From: Ignavibacteriaceae bacterium
Lineage (GTDB): Bacteria > Bacteroidota > Ignavibacteria > Ignavibacteriales > Ignavibacteriaceae
DNA length: 64,000 nt
Assembly (NCBI GenBank): GCA_020848375.1
Contig: JADLAF010000194.1
Span: forward strand, 1-64,000
Direction of reading: 5' to 3'
Part shown: piece by piece, positions 18,201 to 27,167 of the stretch
Position numbering within the stretch: position 1 is the first letter of the stretch
Layout: every line of letters begins with the position of its first letter
Position numbers and translations under genes: made by a program
The notes under the pieces: model-generated
The model's input: only the letters and a program-made list of their open reading frames with translations
Told to the model about the DNA's origin: nothing
Databases searched by the model: none

Positions 18201-21158
18201 GACTTCCCGCCAACAGGATGGGCGCTTGTTGACGTTAACGGCGGCACAACCTGGATCAAGAGCAATAGTGCACCAAATTCAGGTGCAAACAGTGCCCGTT
18301 ACAACTACAGTGGAACCCTCCCTGGTGATGACTGGCTTATTGCTCCTTCAACAACACTTCAGGCAGGTAAGACTTACAGAGTTGTTTATTACTACAAAGC
18401 ACAGAGTGCTTCTTATGCTGAAAAGCTCAAAGTAGCTATTGGATCAGCTCCGATACCTGATAGTTTATATACAGTACTTGCCGATCATCCAAGCATCGTA
18501 AATACTGCCTATCAAATGGGTTTTGCTACTTTCCAGGTTCCTATGAGTGGCAATTACTTCATCGGATTCCAGGTTTATAGTCTTGCCGATATGTGGTATT
18601 TATTCTTAGACGATGTTGCAATTGTTGAAGTACCACCAGTGGATTATGCAGTAGCTGAAATTAAACAGCTTAATGCCATCCCGACATTCCCTTCTGAGGC
18701 AGTAAATGGCTTAGTGAAAGGGGAAGAAGAACTTGCGGTTAATCCTTCAATGCTTGGAACCGGAGTTGCTTCAGGTCTTCTGAACAGCACAAACATTATC
18801 TTTGGTAGCAATACTTTTACAGATAATAATTTACAGGTTGTTGGGCAGGGTCCGACTCCGTTTAATGTTCAGGCAAACATTCCTGTTTCACTTGATGCAT
18901 ATATTGTAAATGCCGGTTTATCATCAGTACCATTCACGTTAAACTACAGCATAGCCGGTGTGCCGGGTGCTCCTGTAGAGCGTCCTGGTGTTGGTGCTGG
19001 AAACGTTGATACTGTTAATATTGGTGCCTCAGTTCTGAACAGAGGAACCGTTTCAACCGTTGTTGCTATAACGGCAGCCGGTGATACGATCAATTCATTT
19101 AATAACGCAGGTGCAAACCACAAGACCCTCGTTTATCCTGATTCAACTATCAGAAACAGATATGACAATGGTCAGAATCTGCCGAATACCTATATCGGAT
19201 TCGGCACAAACAACATTTCACTGTGGGGTGCTGTAAGATTCACTGCACAGGCAAATGTGAAACTTACGAACGTTGATGCATTCTACAGAACCGAAGCGAG
19301 CTCTGACTCTGTCATGGTTGGTATCTGGGGTCCTGGTGCAACAACATCTGCTCCTGGTCCGCTTCTTTATGTGAAGAAATACGGCGGAGATAACTATCTC
19401 TCAACAGGAGGTGCTTATGTAACACTTCCTCTGGGTGATGATGCCCCTGGCTTCCAGGCAGGAACAGATTACTGGATCTCTTTAATGTTTAACTCGGAAA
19501 TTCAGTTCCCATTGGGTGCACATAACTCACCACTGACCACTCCTGGAAGAAGTTATCTTTCACAGGATACCGGTAAGACCTGGGTTCCGCTTATTGTTAC
19601 AACTGAAAGAGCATGGTTTATTCGTTCTGTTGGTGTAGCTTGGCAGTTACCAGCTCTCACAACTTCGTGGGAAAAGTCTAAATACAAGAGTAATCTCCCT
19701 TCATGGTTCTCACCAAGCGGTAGCACCGAACGCGGCTTCGGATACGGCGTTGTTGGCGGAAACCAGAGACTTTATGTTGTAAGCCGTAACGGCGGACTTA
19801 ATGTAAGAGTTGTCAATGCAATTACCGGTAATGATGCAGGTGCTCTGGATGTTACTGGTATTGCCGGCGGTACTTTCCCTCTGAACGATGCAGGTGTTAC
19901 CATGGACGGCAAAATAATTGCTGCTAACCTGAGAACAACTGCTTTGGATACCTTCCGCGTATATATGTGGAATGATGAAGCATCAGCCCCGGTAAAAGTT
20001 GTAGATTATGCACCTGCACATCTGGTAAGACTTGGTGACAAGATTACCGTTGTTGGTGATTTTTCAGCTAATACCGCTGAAATCTGGGCTGCAAGCGCAA
20101 CCGCAGGTGTAGGCAAAGTATATATCTGGAAAATGACCGGCGGAGCATTTAATGCTTTACCTGATTCAATTACCCTTTCTGATGGAGCAGCAGGCGGTTC
20201 TGCCGCAGTCGGCCCGATCCCTGGCGGCGGATTCTACTGGAATTCCGGTGGAAACAGTGCAAAGAGATACGCTGCAGATGGTACCTTACTCGGAACAGTG
20301 CCAGGAACGGTAGTAGCTACCGGTACTAACGCAATCCGCTATGTTGGTTCAAAAGCAGATGTTGAATACTTTGCTACCTATCAGTACGGTGCTGGAAATG
20401 AAAACGGCCGTGTTGTCGGAGTTCCTGCAGGTGATTTCGCAAGTGCATTTACGTATGGTATTACCCCGAGTATGGGTAATAATTCAAACGCTGGCGGCAC
20501 TGGCGATCTTGAAGTAAGACGGAATCCTGACGGAACAGTTGATGTATTTGTACTCGGTACAAACAACGGTTTTGGTCTTTATCACACAACTGCAGAAGTT
20601 CCTGTTGAACTTACCTCATTTGCAGCAGCTATTTCAGGCAGCGATGTTGTTCTGAACTGGTCAACTGCTTCAGAAGTAAACAACAGCGGCTTCAGCATTG
20701 AAAGAAAAGCAGCAGGTGAGTCATTCACATCAGTTTCATTCGTTGAAGGTAAAGGCAATACTGCTGAATTAAGCAGATATACCTATACCGACAAGAATGT
20801 AACCCCAGGTGTATATACCTACCGTCTGAAACAGATTGATTTTGACGGAACCTTCAGCTATTCAGCAGAAGTTGAAGTTAATGTTGAGATTCCAGGAGTA
20901 TTTGAGCTTGCTCAGAACTATCCGAATCCGTTCAACCCTTCAACCACCATTAAATTTGCGCTTCCAAAAGATGCAAACGTAACGCTTAGTGTTTATAGCG
21001 TACTCGGTGAAAAAGTTGCTACCTTAATTAACGGTTCCCTTAAAGCAGGAAACCACGTTGTTAATTTTGATGCTACAAAACTTGCAACCGGTCTCTATAT
21101 CTATAAACTTGAAGCAGGTGAGTTCTCTGCAACCAAAAAGATGATGTTCCTGAAGTAA
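15291..21158 (+). CDS. Giant T9SS-secreted protein (1955 aa): two DUF4623-like copies flanking choice-of-anchor modules
   Basis: GGAGG SD; signal peptide; WEKSQLTSTLPSYIG...RGIGYGVV and WEKSKYKSNLPSWFS...RGFGYGVV duplicated; SLPYSEGFEADFPPTGWALVD module; ends FELAQNYPNPFNPSTTIKF...GLYIYKLEAGEFSATKKMMFLK. Confidence 0.9.
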   Translation: MHSNTSRFSGGWSLMLIFLITLLSVNISSQVTPLWEKSQLTSTLPSYIGTANNERGIGYGVVNSNPRLYVATVTGGAKAVILNALTGDSVGVLSGNGISGGTLTLTDIEVSSDGVIFGSNLVTSSSVTTPFNIYKWTSESADPVVAVQMDSGSFRLGDKFTVVGSTADNSIIIYAVAASNNKIVKFTTTDNGATFNREVITATGLASGTAGSLAPVNNGFDGYWVKGGGVNLRRIKADNTLYSVVHADFAPTNGNAIRYFESGARKFLAIFQNGVTTTVGTATSFYERVRILEVINDSIAVPVAQTSRLGTNANTNAGGDVSVRDNGNGTFTIFAFATNNGVGAYTFDPSAASINFNLASTQDFADAWVPYGWSRYNGYLNGNPMAFISSTWVPDDFGNVTSPVNRAARVNIYGTSVKHLLVSPAIDLGSNSPVKQIEYNLALTGFAATTAAFLGVDDTLAVVISTDNGTTWSPTNIVKLYNSSSVISNTGQAEKVSLAGYTGVIRVGFYASSTLSNADNDAFIDDFKVSEVPLNPVYSVVPEFKDFGALQIGTSSAAQVFTITNNGAGDLIVSSASLGGANAASFSKTDNNTYPATVLAGQSINFSVAFAPADTGAKSAFIVVNHNASGSVDTLELNGSGVDFTITTFPYVQNFDSTGGVVPPPGWLNPGNFWGRGTVAKSLPYAARVAYNHTAGTNGAILQTPAVNLPANAKITFWWKDDDITAGRPAPVEKIDDEGNVFMYEAPFIISNDTTFFEISTDNGATWTTLGFLSETAPSAAYLEAVFDLSAFAGNGRLFRWRDMTNASFSAYGSGLDDIVIEEVPQITMDWHNLQWPASANIVAGSTETIYTQGWENNVTPNPGPDSTITVWIGVSNANTNPNTWTTWIPAVYNNQQGNNDEYKADIGAGLAPGTYYYASRWQLQNGPYTYGGYSTGGGGFWDGTTNVSGVLTVTPFTVSSLPYSEGFEADFPPTGWALVDVNGGTTWIKSNSAPNSGANSARYNYSGTLPGDDWLIAPSTTLQAGKTYRVVYYYKAQSASYAEKLKVAIGSAPIPDSLYTVLADHPSIVNTAYQMGFATFQVPMSGNYFIGFQVYSLADMWYLFLDDVAIVEVPPVDYAVAEIKQLNAIPTFPSEAVNGLVKGEEELAVNPSMLGTGVASGLLNSTNIIFGSNTFTDNNLQVVGQGPTPFNVQANIPVSLDAYIVNAGLSSVPFTLNYSIAGVPGAPVERPGVGAGNVDTVNIGASVLNRGTVSTVVAITAAGDTINSFNNAGANHKTLVYPDSTIRNRYDNGQNLPNTYIGFGTNNISLWGAVRFTAQANVKLTNVDAFYRTEASSDSVMVGIWGPGATTSAPGPLLYVKKYGGDNYLSTGGAYVTLPLGDDAPGFQAGTDYWISLMFNSEIQFPLGAHNSPLTTPGRSYLSQDTGKTWVPLIVTTERAWFIRSVGVAWQLPALTTSWEKSKYKSNLPSWFSPSGSTERGFGYGVVGGNQRLYVVSRNGGLNVRVVNAITGNDAGALDVTGIAGGTFPLNDAGVTMDGKIIAANLRTTALDTFRVYMWNDEASAPVKVVDYAPAHLVRLGDKITVVGDFSANTAEIWAASATAGVGKVYIWKMTGGAFNALPDSITLSDGAAGGSAAVGPIPGGGFYWNSGGNSAKRYAADGTLLGTVPGTVVATGTNAIRYVGSKADVEYFATYQYGAGNENGRVVGVPAGDFASAFTYGITPSMGNNSNAGGTGDLEVRRNPDGTVDVFVLGTNNGFGLYHTTAEVPVELTSFAAAISGSDVVLNWSTASEVNNSGFSIERKAAGESFTSVSFVEGKGNTAELSRYTYTDKNVTPGVYTYRLKQIDFDGTFSYSAEVEVNVEIPGVFELAQNYPNPFNPSTTIKFALPKDANVTLSVYSVLGEKVATLINGSLKAGNHVVNFDATKLATGLYIYKLEAGEFSATKKMMFLK
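15381..16340 (+). repeat. Intragenic domain copy 1 (coding duplication)
   Basis: Protein similarity to 19654..20600: WEKS..(L/N)..LPS..(E)RG(I/F)GYGVV..N.RLYV...GG, LGDK.TVVG, G.NAIRY, GTNNG.G.Y. Confidence 0.8.
19654..20600 (+). repeat. Intragenic domain copy 2 (coding duplication)
   Basis: See copy 1; same order of motifs. Confidence 0.8.
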
Positions 21159-21195
21159 TGCACAAGCATTATTAAGAAAATCAAATTTCTACAAA

Positions 21196-21226
21196 AAGCC
21201 CCGGCATTCTGCCGGGGCTTTTTTTT
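21196..21226 (+). terminator. Rho-independent terminator of the 15291..21158 gene
   Basis: AAGCCCCGGC-ATTCT-GCCGGGGCTT stem then T6. Confidence 0.95.
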
Positions 21227-21588
21227 GTTGATATGTTGATCTTTAGAGTAGCTTCTAGTTTTTCAACCGAGACACTAAGGGGAAGCTAGTAATTCTGCTA
21301 TATGTCACATTACACTGCGAAGGAGAGAAACATCTTGTCCTGATTTTAGGTCTTTTGTATTTTTCACAATAAATTCATCATAACAGGCGAAAACACCCAA
21401 TGTTTCAAGACAAAATCCGATGAAGAGAGTCCTCTCATCATAAAATTATGCTATAAGCTCTCTGTTTTGTGTCAAAATTATGAGTATAAATGATAATGCG
21501 GGTATAATGGGGCGAACTACTCCACAGACAGCCGGGGTAACATAACTGCAGAATTGAAAGTTGAGAATTTAGTAGTTGATTAAACCCG

Positions 21589-21937
21589 ATGAGTGAATCA
21601 ATTGTAAGAGAAAAATCATTTGCTTTTGCAGTAAGGATTGTAAAACTAACGCAATATTTACAGAAGCAAGGCGATTTTATCCTTGCCCGTCAATTGCTGT
21701 GGTCGGGCACTTAATGTCCGGGAGGCGAAACATGCTGAGTCAAGAGCAGACTTTATTCATAAAATGAGCATAGCTTTGAAAGAGTCAGGGGAAACGAGTT
21801 ATTGGCTTGAACTACTATTTGCCAGGGAACTTCTTAAAATCAATGAGTATCAATCAATTAAGAAAGATGCTGATGAATTGATAAAAATATTACATTCCAT
21901 AGTAAAATCATCCAAAAGGAAAAAATCTGAAACATAA
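21589..21937 (+). pseudogene. Frameshifted four-helix-bundle / 23S rRNA intervening-sequence-type protein
   Basis: ATG 21589 gives MSESIVREKSFAFAVRIVKLTQYLQKQGDFILARQLLWSGT* (stop 21712-21714). A different frame continues NVREAKHAESRADFIHKMSIALKESGETSYWLELLFARELLKI to 21937. The family usually reads SGTSIGANVxEA across this point. Confidence 0.85.
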
Positions 21938-21953
21938 ACTCTCAAATTCCAAT

Positions 21954-21981
21954 TTTCAACTTTCAACTTTCAACTTTCAAC
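21954..21981. repeat. TTTCAAC heptamer x4 tandem repeat
   Basis: Four exact consecutive copies of TTTCAAC in the intergenic spacer. Confidence 0.9.
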
Positions 21982-21989
21982 TCATTTCC

Positions 21990-22337
21990 TCATCCTGGAG
22001 GCCAGTTCATTTTTCTGCCGCCGAGCAGGTGCAGGTGAAGGTGATAGACTTCCTGTCCGCCGTTTTTATCACAGTTTATTACTAATCTGAATCCGTCTTC
22101 TTTTATGCCTTCCTGTTCTGCAATGGTATTTGCTGCAGCAATAAGCTCACCCAGAAGTGTGGTGTGGTCAGGCAGGCGGATTTCGCGTATGGTGGGTATT
22201 TCTAATTTAGGGATTATCAGAATGTGCACCGGTGCCTGCGGGTTTATATCACGGAAGGCAAGTACTGATTCAGTTTCATAAAGGATATTTGCCGGAATTT
22301 CTTTTCTGATAATTTTTGAAAAAATTGTTTCTGCCAC
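21990..22337 (-). CDS. HIT (histidine triad) family protein
   Basis: FSKIIRKEIPANILYETESVLAFRDINPQAPVHILIIPK ... GQEVYHLHLHLLGGRKMNWPPG. Confidence 0.95.
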   Translation of the reverse strand: MAETIFSKIIRKEIPANILYETESVLAFRDINPQAPVHILIIPKLEIPTIREIRLPDHTTLLGELIAAANTIAEQEGIKEDGFRLVINCDKNGGQEVYHLHLHLLGGRKMNWPPG

Positions 22338-22341
22338 GGTA

Positions 22342-23697
22342 TTATTCTCCTTTTTCTATGCCATATTTTTTCATTTTGTTATAAAGGTGACTCCGCTGAA
22401 TTTCAAGAAGTTCTGCTGTTTTTGAAACATTCCATCCGCTTGCCTCAAGCTGCTTAAGGATAAATGCTTTTTCAGCTTTTTCCTTAAAATCCTGGAATGA
22501 GTTGCTCTGATCAATTAAATCATTAATGGATTGCTTTTCGTAGGGGAGCAGACTTTCCAGGTCACTTTTCTGAATGACTGGTTTGTCAACGATGATGATA
22601 ATGCGCTCAACTATGTTTTTTAGTTCGCGGATGTTTCCTTTCCAGGGGAGCTGCTTCATCAGTTCAATGGCATCGTTGGAAAATTGTTTTGTTTTCTTTT
22701 TATATTTTTCTGAGATTCTTTCCGTGAATGCTTTTACCAGAAGCGGTATATCCTCAGTTCTTTCCCTGAGCGGGGGGATTACGATGGGGATAACATTCAG
22801 CCGGTGGAACAGATCTTCCCTGAAATTACCTTTTTCAATTTCTTCTTTCAGGTTTTTATTTGTTGCGCTTATGATCCTTACATCAACTTCAGTTTTTTTA
22901 TTGCCCCCCACTTTTTCAACTTTTCCTTCTTCTATGATTCGCAACACCTTTGCCTGTGCCTGAAGAGACATATCGCCAATTTCATCGAGAAAGAGTGTTC
23001 CTTTATGGGCAAGTTCAAATTTGCCGGTTTTATTTTGGATTGCACCGGTGAAGGCGCCTTTTTCATGTCCAAAAAGTTCTGACTCAATAAGCTCATTTGG
23101 AATTGCCGCACAGTTAATGTCCACATAAGGGGAGTTTTTCCGCTGGCTCATTTCATGAATTGCTTTAGCAACCAATTCTTTACCCGTGCCGTTTTCACCT
23201 GTTATAAATACCCGCACATCGGTTTCAGCAACCTTTGCGATAAGGTCTAAGACTTTTTTTATGGCAGAGCTTTCCCCCAGGATTTTTGTGTCAGAGAGTG
23301 ACTCTATCCTCAGACGTTCATTTTCTCGCGCAAGGTTAATTTGTGAAAGTGCATTGCGGACAGTTATAAGAAGTTTGTCCCGGTCAATCGGTTTTTCGAG
23401 AAAATCATAAGCCCCAAGCCGGGTTGCCTGCACAGCATTCTGGATGTTGCCATAAGCTGATATCATTACTACCGGAAGCGCAGGATGCACCGCTTTTATC
23501 TGCTGCAAAATTTCAAATCCGTTTGAAGTACCCATCTGGATATCCAGCAGCACCATATCGTAAGCTTCTTCGCTCAGAACTGAAGGCGCCAGGTTGCCGT
23601 CATTGATATATCCGGCGGTGTATTCTTCAAATTCAAGAATCAGTTTTATGCTTTCGCAGATTTCTTTTTCGTCGTCAACTATTAAGATTCGGTTCAT
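22342..23697 (-). CDS. NtrC-family sigma-54-dependent response regulator
   Basis: Receiver domain ([10 protein letters not shown]), AAA+ with GENGTGKE and GAFTGA loop, Fis-type C-terminal HTH. Confidence 0.96.
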   Translation of the reverse strand: MNRILIVDDEKEICESIKLILEFEEYTAGYINDGNLAPSVLSEEAYDMVLLDIQMGTSNGFEILQQIKAVHPALPVVMISAYGNIQNAVQATRLGAYDFLEKPIDRDKLLITVRNALSQINLARENERLRIESLSDTKILGESSAIKKVLDLIAKVAETDVRVFITGENGTGKELVAKAIHEMSQRKNSPYVDINCAAIPNELIESELFGHEKGAFTGAIQNKTGKFELAHKGTLFLDEIGDMSLQAQAKVLRIIEEGKVEKVGGNKKTEVDVRIISATNKNLKEEIEKGNFREDLFHRLNVIPIVIPPLRERTEDIPLLVKAFTERISEKYKKKTKQFSNDAIELMKQLPWKGNIRELKNIVERIIIIVDKPVIQKSDLESLLPYEKQSINDLIDQSNSFQDFKEKAEKAFILKQLEASGWNVSKTAELLEIQRSHLYNKMKKYGIEKGE

Positions 23698-24347
23698 AGA
23701 TAAAAAAACAGATGATAAATATTATAACCGGTTATAAATACCGAGGGCATGGTTTTCTGTGAGAGCAGATGCCAGCCATACCGCACGCCCAGTTCGTTTA
23801 TGTTTACATCGCGCAAATCAATATCAGCTTCGGTATTAAAGTTTTTTTCGAATAACTCTACAAAGTTACCAAAAAAGCGAACAATGCTGTTGCTGCGCAT
23901 CCGGCAAGCAGCGGAAGCATTTCCAAAAAAATGAGCTAATTTGTCAGCATCTCCGAAATGACCGGCGGGGGAGTCAAACAGAAATCGCCGTGGGATATTC
24001 CTGTTTTTTGCATTATAGGTAGGCAAATCAGCAGCGGGAAGCGGGTAACGGAGTGTTCCCAGACCGAAAGGAAGCTCCATTGGAACCTCACGGTAAGGTA
24101 TAAGCACAAAACAAAGAACCAGAAGTGCTTCTGCTGTGTCATCAGGATACATTTCATTTGACTTTAGGAAGAGGGAGTCAATCAGTTCCAGTTCTGTTAA
24201 GCCCGGATGCCTTACAGTGTCAAATCCTGCCAGATATTCCGAGAGCCCGTCTATGCTAAGACCAAGCTGGCTTCTGTTTTGCGGTTCTGCCGAATCCTGC
24301 ATGACCAGGAGAAGCTGGCAGAGAATAAAAAAGGTGAGTGACCTTAT
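23694..24347 (-). CDS. Exported hypothetical protein; proposed ATA start at 24347 (ATG-only ORF begins at 24302)
   Basis: Frame open upstream of ATG 24302 reads (I/M)RSLTFFILCQLLLVMQDSAEPQ, a good signal peptide. The ATA lies in ATAA overlapping the stop of the upstream gene; GGAG 10 nt upstream. Confidence 0.6.
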   Translation of the reverse strand: MRSLTFFILCQLLLVMQDSAEPQNRSQLGLSIDGLSEYLAGFDTVRHPGLTELELIDSLFLKSNEMYPDDTAEALLVLCFVLIPYREVPMELPFGLGTLRYPLPAADLPTYNAKNRNIPRRFLFDSPAGHFGDADKLAHFFGNASAACRMRSNSIVRFFGNFVELFEKNFNTEADIDLRDVNINELGVRYGWHLLSQKTMPSVFITGYNIYHLFFYL

Positions 24348-25999
24348 GTTTGAATCACTCCGGTCTTGAAGGTTTCAAACTCCGGATTATTATCCGCTAT
24401 CTGAATGCACCTGCTTACGAATTCCCGGGTCTGCGCCGGGTCAATTATCTCATCAATCCACAATCTTGCCGCGGCGTAAAGGGGAGTGCTGTGCTTTTCG
24501 TAAAGATGCAGTATTTCGGTTTTCAGTTTGTTTTTATCATCGTCAGAAAGTGTTTTTCCGGACTTTTCAAGTTGTTTCACTTTAATGTCCGTCAGAACCG
24601 ATGACGCCTGATTACCTCCCATTACGGAGATTTTAGCTGAGGGGTAGGCAGCGATAAAGCGGGGGTCATAGGCCTTGCCGCACATGGCATAATTACCCGC
24701 GCCAAAGCTGTTTCCGGTAATGATGGTGATTTTGGGGACAATTGAGTTAGCCACGGCGTTCACCATTTTTGCGCCATCCTTTATAATGCCGCCGTGCTCC
24801 GCCCGTTTCCCAACCATAAAACCGGTAACATCCTGAAGGAAAAGGAGCGGGATTTTCTTTTGATTGCAATTCAGGATGAAGCGGGTTGCTTTGTCAGCAC
24901 TGTCCGAATAGATAACACCCCCCACCTGCATCTCTCCGGCAGCGCTTTTTATAACTTCTCTCTGGTTTGCCACAATACCTATCGACCATCCATCAATGCG
25001 GGCGTAAGCGGTTATTAAACTCTTGCCGTACCCTGCCTTATATTCATCAATTTCAGAATTGTCAGTAATGCGCGCAATCAGTTCGTAGGTATCGTATGGC
25101 TTTATGATTTCATCAGGGAGAACGCCATAAATCTCTTTATAACTGAACTTAGGTGGCTTTGGCTGAATACGGTTAAAGCCGGCTTTATTTCCCGTTTTAA
25201 TTTTGGAAACAAGACTTCTTAAGAGCTGTAAACACTCAACATCATTCTCTGCGATGTAATCAGTCACGCCGGATATATTGGACTGCACCTGTGCTCCGCC
25301 GAGTGACTCATTATCAATTACTTCTCCAATTGCAGCTTTCACCAGATGTGAACCGGCTAAAAATACTGAGCCCTGATTTCTTACGATAATAGTTTCATCG
25401 CTCATTATGGGTAGATATGCTCCCCCTGCAACGCAAGCTCCCATTATTGCGGCTAACTGCGGAATACCCTTTGCAGATAGCCGTGCGTTATTGCGGAAGA
25501 TTCTGCCGAAGTGTTCTTTATCAGGAAAAATTTCTTCCTGTAACGGAAGAAATACACCCGCACTGTCAACCAGATATATGATGGGGATGTTATTCTCTAA
25601 GGCAATTTCCTGAGCGCGGAGGTTCTTTTTACAGGTAATAGGGAACCAGGCACCGGCTTTTACGGTAGCATCGTTTGAAACTCTTACACACTCCTGGTTA
25701 TAAATTTTGCCAATGCCGAAGATGGTACCTGAAGAAGGAGCTCCGCCATACTCCAAATACATATCGTATGCGGCAAACGTACTCAATTCAAAGAATTGGG
25801 TTCCGGGGTCAAGCAGACCAGCAATTCTTTCACGCGCAGTTAGCCGGCCTTTTGCATGGTGTTTTTCGAGTGCATCTTTACCGCCGCCTAGTTTAACTTT
25901 TTCACGTTCGGCTTCTATTTTACGGAGTTTTTCCTTATTTGCATCCTCGCGTATGTGGAAGTCAGGAAGCTGCTCAGCCGGTTTTCCGATGAATGCCAT
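24344..25999 (-). CDS. Acyl-CoA carboxylase carboxyltransferase subunit (methylcrotonyl/propionyl-CoA carboxylase beta type)
   Basis: KGRLTARERIAGLLDPGTQFFELSTFAAYDMY, GACVAGGAYLPIMSDE, FLQDVTGFMVGKRAEHGGIIKDGAKMVNAVANS, SFGAGNYAMCGKAYDPRF. Confidence 0.95.
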   Translation of the reverse strand: MAFIGKPAEQLPDFHIREDANKEKLRKIEAEREKVKLGGGKDALEKHHAKGRLTARERIAGLLDPGTQFFELSTFAAYDMYLEYGGAPSSGTIFGIGKIYNQECVRVSNDATVKAGAWFPITCKKNLRAQEIALENNIPIIYLVDSAGVFLPLQEEIFPDKEHFGRIFRNNARLSAKGIPQLAAIMGACVAGGAYLPIMSDETIIVRNQGSVFLAGSHLVKAAIGEVIDNESLGGAQVQSNISGVTDYIAENDVECLQLLRSLVSKIKTGNKAGFNRIQPKPPKFSYKEIYGVLPDEIIKPYDTYELIARITDNSEIDEYKAGYGKSLITAYARIDGWSIGIVANQREVIKSAAGEMQVGGVIYSDSADKATRFILNCNQKKIPLLFLQDVTGFMVGKRAEHGGIIKDGAKMVNAVANSIVPKITIITGNSFGAGNYAMCGKAYDPRFIAAYPSAKISVMGGNQASSVLTDIKVKQLEKSGKTLSDDDKNKLKTEILHLYEKHSTPLYAAARLWIDEIIDPAQTREFVSRCIQIADNNPEFETFKTGVIQT

Positions 26000-26003
26000 T
26001 TGG

Positions 26004-27167
26004 TTACTCCTGAAGCAGTTTTCTTGCTATCACAATGCGCTGAACTTCGCTTGTGCCTTCGCCAATGGTGAGAAGTTTGACATCACGGTAAAACTTTTCG
26101 ACAGGGTAGTCCTTGGTAAAGCCATAACCGCCGAATATCTGTACTGCCTCAATGGCACATTTTTCTGCTGTTTCGGAGGAAAAAAGCTTTGCGATAGCGG
26201 CATCATGCATAATTGGTTTCTGATTATCCTTCAGCCATGCCGCTTTATAGGTAAGTAATCTTGATGCTTCAATCCCGACAGCCATATCAGCAAGTTTAAA
26301 TTGAATCGCCTGGAAACTGTTAATGGGTTTACCGAACTGCTGGCGTTCACCTGAATATTTCACTGAATTAAGCAGCGCGCCTTCAGCAAGCCCGACACTG
26401 AGAGCAGCGATTGAGATTCTGCCCCCTTCAAGTATCTTCATCGTCTGGATGAAACCTTCACCTTCAGTTCCGATAAGGTTTTCAGCAGGAACTGCACAGT
26501 TATCAAATATCAGTTGTGCTGTGTCTGATGCTCTCATTCCCAGTTTGTTTTCCTTTTTGCCGGTGCTGAATCCTGCCATTCCTTTTTCAAGGATAAAAGC
26601 AGAAATTCCTTTTTTACCTTTTGAAGAATCAGAGACTGCCAATACCACAGCGGTCTGGCCAACTGAAGCATGGGTGATAAAATTTTTGCTTCCGTTCAGT
26701 ATATACTTATCTGCTTCCTTTTTGGCCGTGGTTCTCATTGCAGCAGCATCACTTCCGGAGAATGATTCAGTAAGTCCCCACATCCCGATATTTTCCCCGG
26801 TTGCAAGGTCAGGCAGATATTTTTTCTTCTGTGCTTCATTTCCGTTTACGAGGATATGATTTGTGCAAAGTCCGTTATGAGCAGCAACAGAAAGTGCAAG
26901 TGAAGGGTCAACTTTTGCAAGTTCTTCAACTACGATCACGAATTCTGTATATCCGAGTCCTGAGCCGCCATACTCCTGCGGTACAAGGATGCCCAGATAT
27001 CCCATCTCGCCAAGTTCTCGCATCAGATCATGCTGAAACTCCTGTTTTTCATCAAACTCCATAACTACCGGCTTCACTTTTTGTTCGGCAAAGTCACGGA
27101 TGTTTTCCTGAATCATTAATTGTTCCTCTGTAAAAGACAGCAGGAAGTTTCCTGAAGAACTGGTCAT
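26004..27167 (-). CDS. Acyl-CoA dehydrogenase
   Basis: MWGLTESFSGSDAAAMRTTA, RQQFGKPINSFQAIQFKLADM, AVQIFGGYGFTKDYPVEKFYRDVKLLTIGEGTSEVQRIVIAR. Confidence 0.96.
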   Translation of the reverse strand: MTSSSGNFLLSFTEEQLMIQENIRDFAEQKVKPVVMEFDEKQEFQHDLMRELGEMGYLGILVPQEYGGSGLGYTEFVIVVEELAKVDPSLALSVAAHNGLCTNHILVNGNEAQKKKYLPDLATGENIGMWGLTESFSGSDAAAMRTTAKKEADKYILNGSKNFITHASVGQTAVVLAVSDSSKGKKGISAFILEKGMAGFSTGKKENKLGMRASDTAQLIFDNCAVPAENLIGTEGEGFIQTMKILEGGRISIAALSVGLAEGALLNSVKYSGERQQFGKPINSFQAIQFKLADMAVGIEASRLLTYKAAWLKDNQKPIMHDAAIAKLFSSETAEKCAIEAVQIFGGYGFTKDYPVEKFYRDVKLLTIGEGTSEVQRIVIARKLLQE

